In this document: positions 41,159 through 48,867 of the stretch, one piece after another
Position numbering within the stretch: position 1 is the stretch's first letter
Layout: every line of letters starts with the position of its first letter
From: Aedoeadaptatus acetigenes
GTDB taxonomy: Bacteria; Bacillota; Clostridia; Tissierellales; Peptoniphilaceae
Direction of reading: 5' to 3'
Assembly (NCBI RefSeq): GCF_025566985.1
Contig: NZ_JAOQJD010000010.1
Location: forward strand, 30,961 to 94,960
Length of the DNA: 64,000 nucleotides
Position numbers and translations under genes: made by a program
Notes under the pieces: model-generated
The model's database searches: none
Seen by the model: the letters and a program-made list of their open reading frames with translations, nothing else
What the model was told of the DNA's origin: nothing

Positions 41159-41248
41159 CGTCTCGCTTGGGACAACAGTGCCCGCGAAACGTAAGAAACA
41201 CCCGCAGGGGTTAAGTAATAGACATTTTGTATTATTCGGAGGAATGGA

Positions 41249-43408
41249 ATGAGCAATTTAAGGATTATTAAGCGCAACGGCGAGTCCGTGGATTTCGACG
41301 GATCGAAAATCGTCGTCGCCATCGAAAAGGCCATGCACTCGCCCACGGGCTATTTCGTGGAAAATCAGGCGGACATGGTAGCGAAAGAAATCGAAGAAGA
41401 AATTTTAAGGGAAGAGCTGTCTTCCACCGTGCTTCAGGTAGAAAAGCGGGTCTTCGAAAAATTAATCGAAAAAAACAACATCGCCACGGCCAAGGCCTAC
41501 GAGTCCTACCGTTCTGTGCAATCCTTTAAGCGGGAAAACAACTCCACCGACTCCTCCATCGAAAGCCTTTTGACCTATTCCGATGCGGATTTAATGGATG
41601 AAAACTCCAATAAAAACGCCGTGGTGGTCTCCACCCAACGGGATCTCATCGCCGGGGAAGTCTCCAAAGACATCGCACGCCGCCGGATTCTTCCCACAGA
41701 CATCGTCACGGCCCACGACTCCGGCGCCATTCACGTCCACGACATGGACTATTACATTCAGCCCATGTTCAACTGCTGTTTGATCAATCTGGAAGACATG
41801 CTGAAAAACGGCACGGTGGTCAACGGCAAGATGATCGAATCGCCGAAGAGTTTCCAAACGGCCTGCACCATTACGACACAAATCATCGCCCAAGTAGCTT
41901 CCGGCCAATTCGGCGGCCAATCCATTAACGGCATCGACCGCATTTTGGCCCCCTATGTGCGCCGAAGCTACGAAAAATACTTAAGCGCCTCCATTTCCGA
42001 GCAGCTGGACATTTACGGCATGGAAAAAGCCGACATGGCCATGGCGGAAAAAGTGGCCTGGAATCGCACGAAGCGGGAAATTAAATCGGGCGTACAAACC
42101 ATTCAATACCAAATCAACACCCTCATGACCACCAACGGCCAAGCGCCCTTCGTCACCCTGTTCATGTACTTCGATCCCGAAAGCGAATACGCCTACGAGG
42201 CCTCCCTTATTACGGAAGAAATCCTTCGCCAACGGATCGACGGCATTAAAAACAAACAAGGGGTGAAGGTCACGCCGGCCTTCCCGAAGCTGATCTACGT
42301 TCTGGACGAACACAACATCCACAAAGACAGCCCCTACTACTACCTCACTCGCCTGGCCGCCACCTGCACGGCGAAGCGCATGTATCCGGACTATATTTCC
42401 GCAAAGAAAATGAAGGAAATCTACGAAGGCAATGTCTTCTCCCCCATGGGCTGCCGCTCCTTCCTTTCCCCTTGGAAAGACGAAGAAGGCAATTACAAAT
42501 TCGACGGCCGCTTTAACATGGGCGTCGTGAGCGTCAACCTGGCGCAAATCGGCATTTTGGCCGGTCGCGACGAAGACGCTTACTTCGAGCTTTTAAACAA
42601 GCGCCTCGAGCTCGTGAAAAAGGCCCTTTTGATTCGCTACGAACGCCTGAAGGAAGTGACCAGCGACGTCTCCCCCATTCACTGGCAAGACGGCGCCATC
42701 GCCCGCCTGGAGCCCGGCGAAAAAATCGGCGACTATTTAGAAGGCGGCTACTCCACTCTGTCTTTGGGCTACATCGGTCTCTACGAAGCCACGAAATGCG
42801 TCATCGGCACCTCCCACACCACGAAAGAAGGCCACGCCTTTGCCATGCGCGTCATGCACGCCTTAAGGGATGCCGTGGACAGCTGGAAGGCGGAAACCGG
42901 CCTGGGCTTCGCCCTGTACGGCACCCCGGCGGAATCCTTGACCCACCGCTTCTGCTCCATCGACAAGGCCACCTTCGGCGCCATCGAAGACATTACGGAC
43001 AAGGGCTACTACACCAACAGCTACCACGTGGATGTACGGGAAGAAATCAACGCCTTCGACAAATTCGACTTCGAAAGCGAATTCCAAAAAATCTCCACCG
43101 GCGGCTGCATCAGCTACGTGGAAATCCCCAATATGACCAACAACATCGACGCGGTCATGACCATGGTGGGCTATATTTACGATCACATTTCCTACGCGGA
43201 ATTTAATACGAAATCCGACTACTGCCACGAATGCGGCTTCGACGGCGAAATCACCGTCAACGACGACGGCGATTGGGAGTGCCCTCAATGCGGCAACAAA
43301 GATCGCACCAAGCTTACCGTCATTCGCAGAACCTGCGGCTATTTAGGCGAAAACTTCTGGAACGAAGGCCGCACCAAGGAAATCGACGCCCGCGTCCTGC
43401 ACATTTAA
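41249..43408 (+). CDS. nrdD: Anaerobic ribonucleoside-triphosphate reductase
   Basis: A 719-residue class III reductase. N-terminal ATP-cone (about 1-95; IIKRNGESVDFDGSKIVVAIEKA), then the ten-stranded barrel with the catalytic cysteines, a C-terminal zinc site CHECGF ... CPQCG (about 660-680) and the glycyl-radical loop RRTCGYLGENFW (Gly697). It reduces NTPs to dNTPs without oxygen. Start ATG at 41249 is read from GGAGGAA. Cotranscribed with nrdG, one base apart. Confidence 0.98.
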   Translation: MSNLRIIKRNGESVDFDGSKIVVAIEKAMHSPTGYFVENQADMVAKEIEEEILREELSSTVLQVEKRVFEKLIEKNNIATAKAYESYRSVQSFKRENNSTDSSIESLLTYSDADLMDENSNKNAVVVSTQRDLIAGEVSKDIARRRILPTDIVTAHDSGAIHVHDMDYYIQPMFNCCLINLEDMLKNGTVVNGKMIESPKSFQTACTITTQIIAQVASGQFGGQSINGIDRILAPYVRRSYEKYLSASISEQLDIYGMEKADMAMAEKVAWNRTKREIKSGVQTIQYQINTLMTTNGQAPFVTLFMYFDPESEYAYEASLITEEILRQRIDGIKNKQGVKVTPAFPKLIYVLDEHNIHKDSPYYYLTRLAATCTAKRMYPDYISAKKMKEIYEGNVFSPMGCRSFLSPWKDEEGNYKFDGRFNMGVVSVNLAQIGILAGRDEDAYFELLNKRLELVKKALLIRYERLKEVTSDVSPIHWQDGAIARLEPGEKIGDYLEGGYSTLSLGYIGLYEATKCVIGTSHTTKEGHAFAMRVMHALRDAVDSWKAETGLGFALYGTPAESLTHRFCSIDKATFGAIEDITDKGYYTNSYHVDVREEINAFDKFDFESEFQKISTGGCISYVEIPNMTNNIDAVMTMVGYIYDHISYAEFNTKSDYCHECGFDGEITVNDDGDWECPQCGNKDRTKLTVIRRTCGYLGENFWNEGRTKEIDARVLHI

Positions 43409-43409
43409 A

Positions 43410-43916
43410 ATGGACTACGGCAACTACGCGCAAATTCGGCCCCTGGATGTGGCAAACGGCCCGGGCATCCGCGTGTCGGTCTTCGTCACCGGCTGCAGCC
43501 GAAAATGCAAAAACTGTTTCAACGAACCCTACCAGGATCCCGCCTTCGGCGAGGTTTGGACGGACGAGACGACAGAGACATTGATCAACTATTTAAGCCG
43601 CCCGGAAGTTGCGGGCCTCACCCTTTTAGGCGGCGAACCCATGGAAAACACCTGGCTACGACGGGTTTTGGCGGATGTCAAAAAACAAATCCCGACCTCC
43701 GTGTGGATTTACTCCGGCTACACCTTCGAAGAGATCCTCACCGATCCCGAAAAAGTGAAGCTCCTCGAATCCTGCGACGTTCTCGTGGACGGCCCCTTTG
43801 TGGAGGCGAAGAAAAATTTAAAACTCGCCTTTCGGGGCAGCGAAAACCAGCGCATCTTAGACATCCCCAAGAGCCTTCAGGCCCGTACAGCCATAAAAAA
43901 AGAGAGAGACGAATAA
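43410..43916 (+). CDS. nrdG: Anaerobic RNR-activating radical SAM protein
   Basis: A 168-residue radical-SAM activase generating the glycyl radical on NrdD. The cluster motif is Cys29-x3-Cys33-x2-Cys36 (GCSRKCKNC), followed by the GGEP block (LLGGEPME). No Shine-Dalgarno precedes the ATG, which is one base after the nrdD stop, so translation is probably coupled. The stop codon lies in the loop of a terminator-like hairpin. Confidence 0.96.
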   Translation: MDYGNYAQIRPLDVANGPGIRVSVFVTGCSRKCKNCFNEPYQDPAFGEVWTDETTETLINYLSRPEVAGLTLLGGEPMENTWLRRVLADVKKQIPTSVWIYSGYTFEEILTDPEKVKLLESCDVLVDGPFVEAKKNLKLAFRGSENQRILDIPKSLQARTAIKKERDE

Positions 43917-43925
43917 GTCTCTCTC
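43902..43925 (+). terminator. Terminator hairpin at the end of nrdG
   Basis: GAGAGAGAC / GTCTCTCTC, a perfect 9-bp stem with an A-run before it and the nrdG TAA in the loop. Its expected T-run is missing; the 53-bp repeat copy B starts at the last bases of the stem and supplies another hairpin and T-run. Confidence 0.7.
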
Positions 43926-43976
43926 AGACTGCAGACAAACTCCGAATACATCTCGGGGTTTGTCTCTTTTTTATGT
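43924..43976. repeat. 53-bp repeat, copy B: solo IS1182-like end
   Basis: Differs from 5105-5157 at two positions only. It holds the hairpin AGACAAACTCCGA / TCGGGGTTTGTCT plus TTTTTT. No transposase sequence follows, so only the end of the element remains; it now acts as an efficient-looking terminator for nrdD-nrdG. Confidence 0.75.
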
Positions 43977-43983
43977 GTTTTTT

Positions 43984-44034
43984 GGCTCTATATTATCCAT
44001 TGGGGAGCAACTCCTCAATGGATAGTATAGAGCC
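43984..44034. repeat. 51-bp near-perfect palindrome related to the ISL3 end
   Basis: GGCTCTATATTATCCATTGG with GGAG, a CAA loop, and the inverted arm ending ATAGAGCC: 22 of 24 positions pair. The left arm matches the IS end at 63729-63752 at 23 of 24 positions. It looks like two inverted IS ends joined with nothing between (a minimal MITE or excision scar). It lies between two convergent genes and may also terminate transcription. Confidence 0.7.
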
Positions 44035-44043
44035 TTTATTTTA

Positions 44044-45744
44044 TCAACCCGCCGTGGCGCGTCTGACATCTTCCGCCACCAGGGATTTTTCCCCGTGGGT
44101 CTTAATGGGATCGAAGGTGAGGCGCGCGATGTTAAAGGCGTGGTCACCGATACGTTCCAAGGTACCCAGGATGTCCACGAAGAGGGAGGTTGTGACCGTG
44201 GCTTCTTCGTGTTGGGAGGTCATGCGCCTGAAGTGGGAGGCGCGAAGTTCGTATTCCAGGTAGTTGAGATTGTTTTCGTCTTCCTTCATGACTTCGTAGA
44301 GGTGGCGATCGCCGCCCTTAAAGACTTCTACCCCGTTCACATACATGTGGATCAACAGTTCGTAGATGGAATTGAGTTCATCCATGGCTTCTTCTTGAAA
44401 TTCTTCGCCGGAATCGTAAATCATTTCGAAGTATTCCACCAAGTTTTGCACCAGGTCGCCGATGCGCTCAAAGTTTTTTTGCACCTGAAGGCTCGCCGAG
44501 TATTCATCGGCCAACTCTTCCGGAAGGGATTGCTTGGAAATCTTCAAGAGGTAGGATTCGATTTTCGTATCCAGGGAATTGACCATGTCTTCCAGTTGAT
44601 TGACTTCGTGGAAGTGTTTTTTGTCTTTGGTCAACAGGTACTGCTTGCTGTCTTGAAGGGCCTCCAACACGATGTCGGATACTTGAAAGATCGCCGCCTT
44701 GGCTTGGGAAAGGGCTCCGGCCGGGAAGGTCTTGACCATGGCTTCGTCCAGCTGAATTTTCCCGAGTTCCAAGGATAGATCGTCGCGTCCGGGCATAAGT
44801 TTTTTCAAAAGCAGGACGCATTTGGGAATCAGGGGTAGGAAGATGAGCATACCCACGAAGTTAAAGGTGAAGTGGGCCACGGCGATGGTCATCATGTCGT
44901 TAATGTGAAACTTCTCCGCCATGTAGATGACGAAGCTTTCGTAGGGGCCGATAATGGCCAGGAAAAATACGGACACGGACACATTAAATAAAAAGTGGAA
45001 CAGGGACGTGCGCCGCGCGGCCAGGCTGCCGCCGACGGAGGCCAAAGCCGCGGTGACCGTGGTGCCGATGTTGGCACCGAAGACCAGGCCCAGGGCCGCC
45101 ACCAAGGTAATGGAATCGCTGGCATAAAGGGTCTGTACGATCCCGACGATGGCCGAGGACGATTGGATCACGCCGGTGACCACGGCGCCGATTAAGGCGG
45201 CCAGGATCGGTTGGCGACTGAGCCGAACGACCATATCGGAAAAGCCCGGGATGTACTGCAGTTCTTTTAATGCGTCGCCCATGGTGTTTAAGCCGATAAA
45301 CAAGAGGCCGAAGCCGATAATGATTTCGCCCAGGTAGATGGTTTTTTTCTTCGATGCCATCAGGGCCAAAAATACGCCTACAAGCAGTATAAAGTAGGCC
45401 AAGTAATCCAGTTGAAAACCGATTAAGATCGACGTCACCGTGGTACCGATGTTGGCGCCGAGGATAATGGCAATGGCTTGACTCATGCCCATCAGCCCGC
45501 TTCGTACGAGGGAAATGGCGATGACCGTCGCCGCCGATGAGGATTGGATCAAGCCGGTCATGACGATCCCGACGAGGACCGCCATCAGGGGATTGGACGT
45601 ATATTTTTCTATATAGTCTCGAATTTTCGTGCCGGCAAACTTCGTCAGGCTGTCGCCCATGAGTTTGACGCCGAAAAGAAACAGGCCCAGACCGCCGGCA
45701 ATAAAATGCCAGTCAATTTGAGACCATGAACTTACCTCGCCCAT
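44044..45744 (-). CDS. Na+/phosphate cotransporter family protein with PhoU-like tail
   Basis: A 566-residue NptA/PNaS family protein. Two inverted membrane repeats carry the hallmark QSSSA motifs (GLIQSSSAATVIAISLV and GVIQSSSAIVGIVQTLY), with about 8-9 TM helices up to residue 320. A cytosolic helical PhoU-like domain (about 345-560) follows. It imports phosphate with Na+. The start ATG at 45744 is chosen because GGAAGGAG lies 5 nt upstream; the frame extends to a GTG at 45762 within that sequence. Confidence 0.92.
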   Translation of the reverse strand: MGEVSSWSQIDWHFIAGGLGLFLFGVKLMGDSLTKFAGTKIRDYIEKYTSNPLMAVLVGIVMTGLIQSSSAATVIAISLVRSGLMGMSQAIAIILGANIGTTVTSILIGFQLDYLAYFILLVGVFLALMASKKKTIYLGEIIIGFGLLFIGLNTMGDALKELQYIPGFSDMVVRLSRQPILAALIGAVVTGVIQSSSAIVGIVQTLYASDSITLVAALGLVFGANIGTTVTAALASVGGSLAARRTSLFHFLFNVSVSVFFLAIIGPYESFVIYMAEKFHINDMMTIAVAHFTFNFVGMLIFLPLIPKCVLLLKKLMPGRDDLSLELGKIQLDEAMVKTFPAGALSQAKAAIFQVSDIVLEALQDSKQYLLTKDKKHFHEVNQLEDMVNSLDTKIESYLLKISKQSLPEELADEYSASLQVQKNFERIGDLVQNLVEYFEMIYDSGEEFQEEAMDELNSIYELLIHMYVNGVEVFKGGDRHLYEVMKEDENNLNYLEYELRASHFRRMTSQHEEATVTTSLFVDILGTLERIGDHAFNIARLTFDPIKTHGEKSLVAEDVRRATAG

Positions 45745-45862
45745 ACATTCTCCTTCCGTCACATTGTTTCATACATAGTCGACCTTATTATATCAAAAAG
45801 TAAAGTCCGGGTAAGGATTATGTGCTAAAATCTCTCTTTTTATTTCCTTCCGCAATACGACA

Positions 45863-45889
45863 GAAAAAAAGCGCCTGCGAGAGGCGCTT
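45863..45889 (-). terminator. Terminator of the alanine symporter gene
   Basis: Minus strand AGCGCCT CTCGC AGGCGCT followed by TTTTTTTC, 18 bases after the stop. Confidence 0.87.
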
Positions 45890-45906
45890 CGGTTTTCTGT
45901 AAATTT

Positions 45907-47304
45907 TTACTTCCAATAATCCAATTTGCTTTCGTCCAGGCCGATGTCTCTGCCGATAAAGTGGGGATCTTTGCCCGCTTGAACCTGTTCTTTGTAGTCT
46001 TTTAATGCGGCCAAAGCCTGATTACTCAAAAGCAGAATCGAGGGAATGTTTACGAGGACCATGAGGGCCATTAAGAAGTCCGCCACATTCCACGCCAGTT
46101 CCATTTTCATGCTGCTGCCCAGGAAGATGAGGAGAATCGCCACGAGTCGGTAGCAAAGCATGAAGGTTTTGGAGGGGGATTTTTTGTGGAGATAGTTCAG
46201 ACAGCTGTCCACGTAGTAGAGATTGCCCAAAAGGGTGGTAAAGGCAAAGAGTGTCAAGGACAGGGAGATAAAGACGTAGCCGTAGTGACCGAAGACCGTG
46301 GCCAGTGATTCCTGTACGTAGGCGGCGCCGGCCAATTCTTCCGTGGCTTCAACGCCCGATGCCATGGCCATAAATGCCGTGGCGGAGCAGATAACCAGGG
46401 TGTCTAAGAAGACGGAGAACATTTGAACCAGGCCTTGTTTTACCGGGTGGGACACGTCTGCCGAGGCAGCGGCGTTGGGCGCGGAACCCATACCGGCTTC
46501 GTTGGAGTACAGCCCCCGCTTGACCCCTTGAACCAAAGCGGAACCGGCCAAGCCGCCGAAGATGGCTTGGAAGTTAAAGGCGTCGGAGAAGATGTTTTTA
46601 AAGACCGTGGGCATGTAGGCAATGTTTTTCACGATCATAAACAGGGCCATGGCCACGAAGATAATCCCCATAAAGGGTACAACGGTGGAGGTGGCTTTGA
46701 TGATGCGTTTGCCGCCGCCCAAGATGCAGAAGCCGGCGACGACGGCGAGGATGCCGCCGATGATCCAGGTGGTCTTGCCTTCCACGAAGAAATCGTAGAC
46801 GCGGAAAGAGTCGGTCATGTTAAAGGATGCAAGCATATTGAAGCCCACGGCGTAGGTTAAAATCAAGAAGATGGCGAAGAGCACGCCTAATTTGCGGGAG
46901 CCCAAGGCCACTTCGATGTAGTAGCTCGGGCCGCCGTAGCTGTTGCCTTTCTCGCTCCGGCGCTTATAGATTTGCGCCAAGGTGGATTCGATAAAGGCCG
47001 ATGCGCCGCCGATTAAGGCGATGATCCACATCCAGAACACGGCGCCGTAGCCGCCGAGGCAAATGGCCTGTGCCACGCCGACGATATTGCCCGTGCCGAC
47101 GCGGGATGCCGTGGAGACCATAAGAGCCTGGAAGGAAGACACTTCCCCTTCGTGGGGCTTTTCACGCAACACCCGCAGGGATTCGCCGAACATCGAAATT
47201 TGTAAAAATCCCGTGCGCACGGTGAAGTAAAGGCCGGCGCCGATTAAAATAATAATAAGTATGGGGTAGTACAAATACCCGTTTACTTTCAGTAACAGAT
47301 CCAT
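45907..47304 (-). CDS. Sodium:alanine/glycine symporter (AgcS family)
   Basis: A 465-residue transporter with about 11 TM helices. Family blocks: VSSFQALMVSTASRVGTGNIVGVAQAI, GGPSYYIEVALGSRKLG and GVKRGLYSNEAGMGSAPNAAASA. It takes up alanine or glycine with Na+, apt for an amino-acid fermenter. Monocistronic. Confidence 0.94.
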   Translation of the reverse strand: MDLLLKVNGYLYYPILIIILIGAGLYFTVRTGFLQISMFGESLRVLREKPHEGEVSSFQALMVSTASRVGTGNIVGVAQAICLGGYGAVFWMWIIALIGGASAFIESTLAQIYKRRSEKGNSYGGPSYYIEVALGSRKLGVLFAIFLILTYAVGFNMLASFNMTDSFRVYDFFVEGKTTWIIGGILAVVAGFCILGGGKRIIKATSTVVPFMGIIFVAMALFMIVKNIAYMPTVFKNIFSDAFNFQAIFGGLAGSALVQGVKRGLYSNEAGMGSAPNAAASADVSHPVKQGLVQMFSVFLDTLVICSATAFMAMASGVEATEELAGAAYVQESLATVFGHYGYVFISLSLTLFAFTTLLGNLYYVDSCLNYLHKKSPSKTFMLCYRLVAILLIFLGSSMKMELAWNVADFLMALMVLVNIPSILLLSNQALAALKDYKEQVQAGKDPHFIGRDIGLDESKLDYWK

Positions 47305-47353
47305 TGTTCACCTCAGTTTCTTAACGATACGTACAACATTCATGATGGTTCAC

Positions 47354-47381
47354 ATTCTATCACAACCAACTACATTGTAAA
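47354..47381 (-). promoter_or_regulatory. Promoter of the alanine symporter gene
   Basis: Minus strand TTTACA, 16 bp, TAGAAT preceded by TG at the extended -10 position. Confidence 0.6.
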
Positions 47382-47464
47382 AGAATATTTTGCATTGACA
47401 CGGATTTTCCCGCTCTGCTCTGAAAAAGCAGCTCCTTTTTCTTAACATAAAGCCTCAATTAACG

Positions 47465-47500
47465 TAAAAAACCTCTCCATAGCGAGCCGCGACGGAGAGG
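47465..47500 (-). terminator. Terminator of the 36-residue protein gene
   Basis: Minus strand CCTCTCC, a 15-nt loop, GGAGAGG and TTTTTT, 28 bases after the small gene's stop. Confidence 0.82.
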
Positions 47501-47527
47501 CTTTTCATGCCTTAAGTAAGGCGCGTT

Positions 47528-47638
47528 TTATTTTTTATTGGCGATCTTCGCCAGATAGTATACGACGAGTACCATAAAGACGAGCTTTGCAACGATGGCT
47601 ATTACGGAAAACAAACCTCCAAACAAAACAGATTCCAT
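47528..47638 (-). CDS. 36-residue single-pass membrane protein, unknown
   Basis: A small protein (MESVLFGGLF, then a helix rich in V, I, L, F and A, ending YLAKIANKK). It has an acidic/short N-terminus, one membrane segment of about 22 residues containing a central Lys18, and a basic C-terminal tail, suggesting N-out/C-in insertion. Evidence for a real gene is the full set of signals: promoter TTTACA-16-TATGAT (47718-47691), Shine-Dalgarno AGAGGTG 5 nt before the ATG, and a terminator after the stop. It lies upstream of, but is terminated before, the alanine symporter gene. It could be a transporter accessory peptide, a toxin or a regulatory membrane peptide; no family is recognised. Confidence 0.7.
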   Translation of the reverse strand: MESVLFGGLFSVIAIVAKLVFMVLVVYYLAKIANKK

Positions 47639-47690
47639 AAAACACCTCTCAAATAATGATTTCTACGAAAATATCCAATTGCTTCCTTTG

Positions 47691-47718
47691 ATCATAAAGC
47701 ACAGTGAATCGTTGTAAA
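47691..47718 (-). promoter_or_regulatory. Promoter of the 36-residue protein gene
   Basis: Minus strand TTTACA, 16 bp, TATGAT, just after the NUDIX gene stop at 47732. Predicted leader of about 45 nt. Confidence 0.6.
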
Positions 47719-47731
47719 GACGCTTTTTAAA

Positions 47732-48229
47732 TCAGTCGTTAAGCTTCGGGGCGATTTTTTCCATATAGGTCTCGATGCGCTTGGCCATGGGCGGGGCGAA
47801 GTCCCCGGCTTTTAACATGGCGTCGAGCTCCGTTTTGCCAACGAATTTGTAATCTTCCACTTCGCTTTTTTGCATTTTAATCTTGTCCACATCTCTTTCG
47901 AGGAGAAAGATTTTGGAAAATTTCTGATTTTCCTTCATGGTGCCGAGGAAGGTAAGGTCTCTGTCCGTGGCCCGAATGCCCACTTCTTCTTTGAGCTCGC
48001 GCAGAGCGCCCTCAAGGGGGCTTTCCTTATCCACGACGCTTCCCATGGTAAATTCCCATTGATGGGGGAAGGTTTTGTTTTTGGCCCGTTTCGTCACCAA
48101 AAGCTTGCCCCGGGAGATGACCATGACGCCTGAGACGACGAAATACTCCGTGGCCTCCAGCGGCTCTTTTCGGTCTTTTAAATAGCCCAGGTAGTTAAAA
48201 TCTTCGTCGTACATGCGCCTCAGTTCCAC
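47732..48229 (-). CDS. NUDIX hydrolase (IPP isomerase-like subgroup)
   Basis: A 165-residue NUDIX protein. The box GSVVDKESPLEGALRELKEEVGI is nearly canonical, with the REUxEE part as RELKEE. The GTG start at 48229 is read from AAAGGAGGT between it and the atpD stop. Substrate unknown; the layout ahead of the box (LLVTKRAKNKTFPHQWEFTMGS) is like YfcD/isopentenyl-isomerase-type NUDIX proteins. Last gene of the V-ATPase transcript, 11 bp after subunit D. Confidence 0.85.
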   Translation of the reverse strand: MELRRMYDEDFNYLGYLKDRKEPLEATEYFVVSGVMVISRGKLLVTKRAKNKTFPHQWEFTMGSVVDKESPLEGALRELKEEVGIRATDRDLTFLGTMKENQKFSKIFLLERDVDKIKMQKSEVEDYKFVGKTELDAMLKAGDFAPPMAKRIETYMEKIAPKLND

Positions 48230-48240
48230 GGCGACCTCCT

Positions 48241-48858
48241 TTATTTGCTTACATTGTTTTTGACGCGCTTCAAGCGGAAGAAATCTTCCCGCTCTTTTTC
48301 CGCCAAAATTTCTTCGATTTCTTTTTTCGCGGCTTCGTACTTGGGAATTTGGATTTTTTCCAGGGCATTGGCCCGCTTCACGGTTTTTTTGATTTCCTTG
48401 GCCAGGCGGTACAGGTCCGTTTCGATTTCCGCCAATTCGTAAATCCTCGCCCGCATGTCGTGCATGCGAATGTAGGCTTCGTCGAAGGCGAAGTTGGATT
48501 CAAACATACTGAAGGTGGTTTGGGGCTTAAAGGCCTTGTAGTGGATTTCGGGAATTTCCACGCCCATGACGGAGCGGTAGCCGATGTGGTAGGGCTCTTC
48601 CGTGGGCATGGATTTGCTCATTCCCACCACGGATTCCCATCCCATGGTCACCGAGGCCATGGTGAGGGCGTCGTAGGAGCGGCTGAAGTGCTCTTCCACC
48701 TCTTGTTGAATGGTTTGGGCCCGGGCGTTTAAGCGCATGATCTCGCGCATGAGCACGGCCCGCTTTTTATCCAGCAGGCTGTAGCCCCGCTTGGCAAAAT
48801 CCAAAGCGTTTTTTACTTTGATTAAATTGGCTTTCGTCGCCGTTACGCGTTTCGCCAT
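48241..48858 (-). CDS. ntpD: V-type ATPase subunit D
   Basis: A 205-residue central-stalk coiled-coil subunit. N-terminal VTATKANLIKVKNALDFAKRGYSLLDKKRAVLMREI and the C-terminal RANALEKIQIPKYEAAKKEI helix are the paired long helices that rotate inside A3B3. Confidence 0.95.
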   Translation of the reverse strand: MAKRVTATKANLIKVKNALDFAKRGYSLLDKKRAVLMREIMRLNARAQTIQQEVEEHFSRSYDALTMASVTMGWESVVGMSKSMPTEEPYHIGYRSVMGVEIPEIHYKAFKPQTTFSMFESNFAFDEAYIRMHDMRARIYELAEIETDLYRLAKEIKKTVKRANALEKIQIPKYEAAKKEIEEILAEKEREDFFRLKRVKNNVSK

Positions 48859-48867
48859 GGCTCACCT

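Noticed and set aside
41165..41248. Known riboswitch in the nrdD leader
   Set aside because: No core of cobalamin, purine, c-di-GMP, preQ1, guanidine or ZTP classes could be recognised; kept only as a foldable leader.
41038..41346. A 102-codon minus-strand frame over the nrdD promoter
   Set aside because: It crosses the NrdR boxes and nrdD start, has no ribosome site and no recognisable protein pattern.
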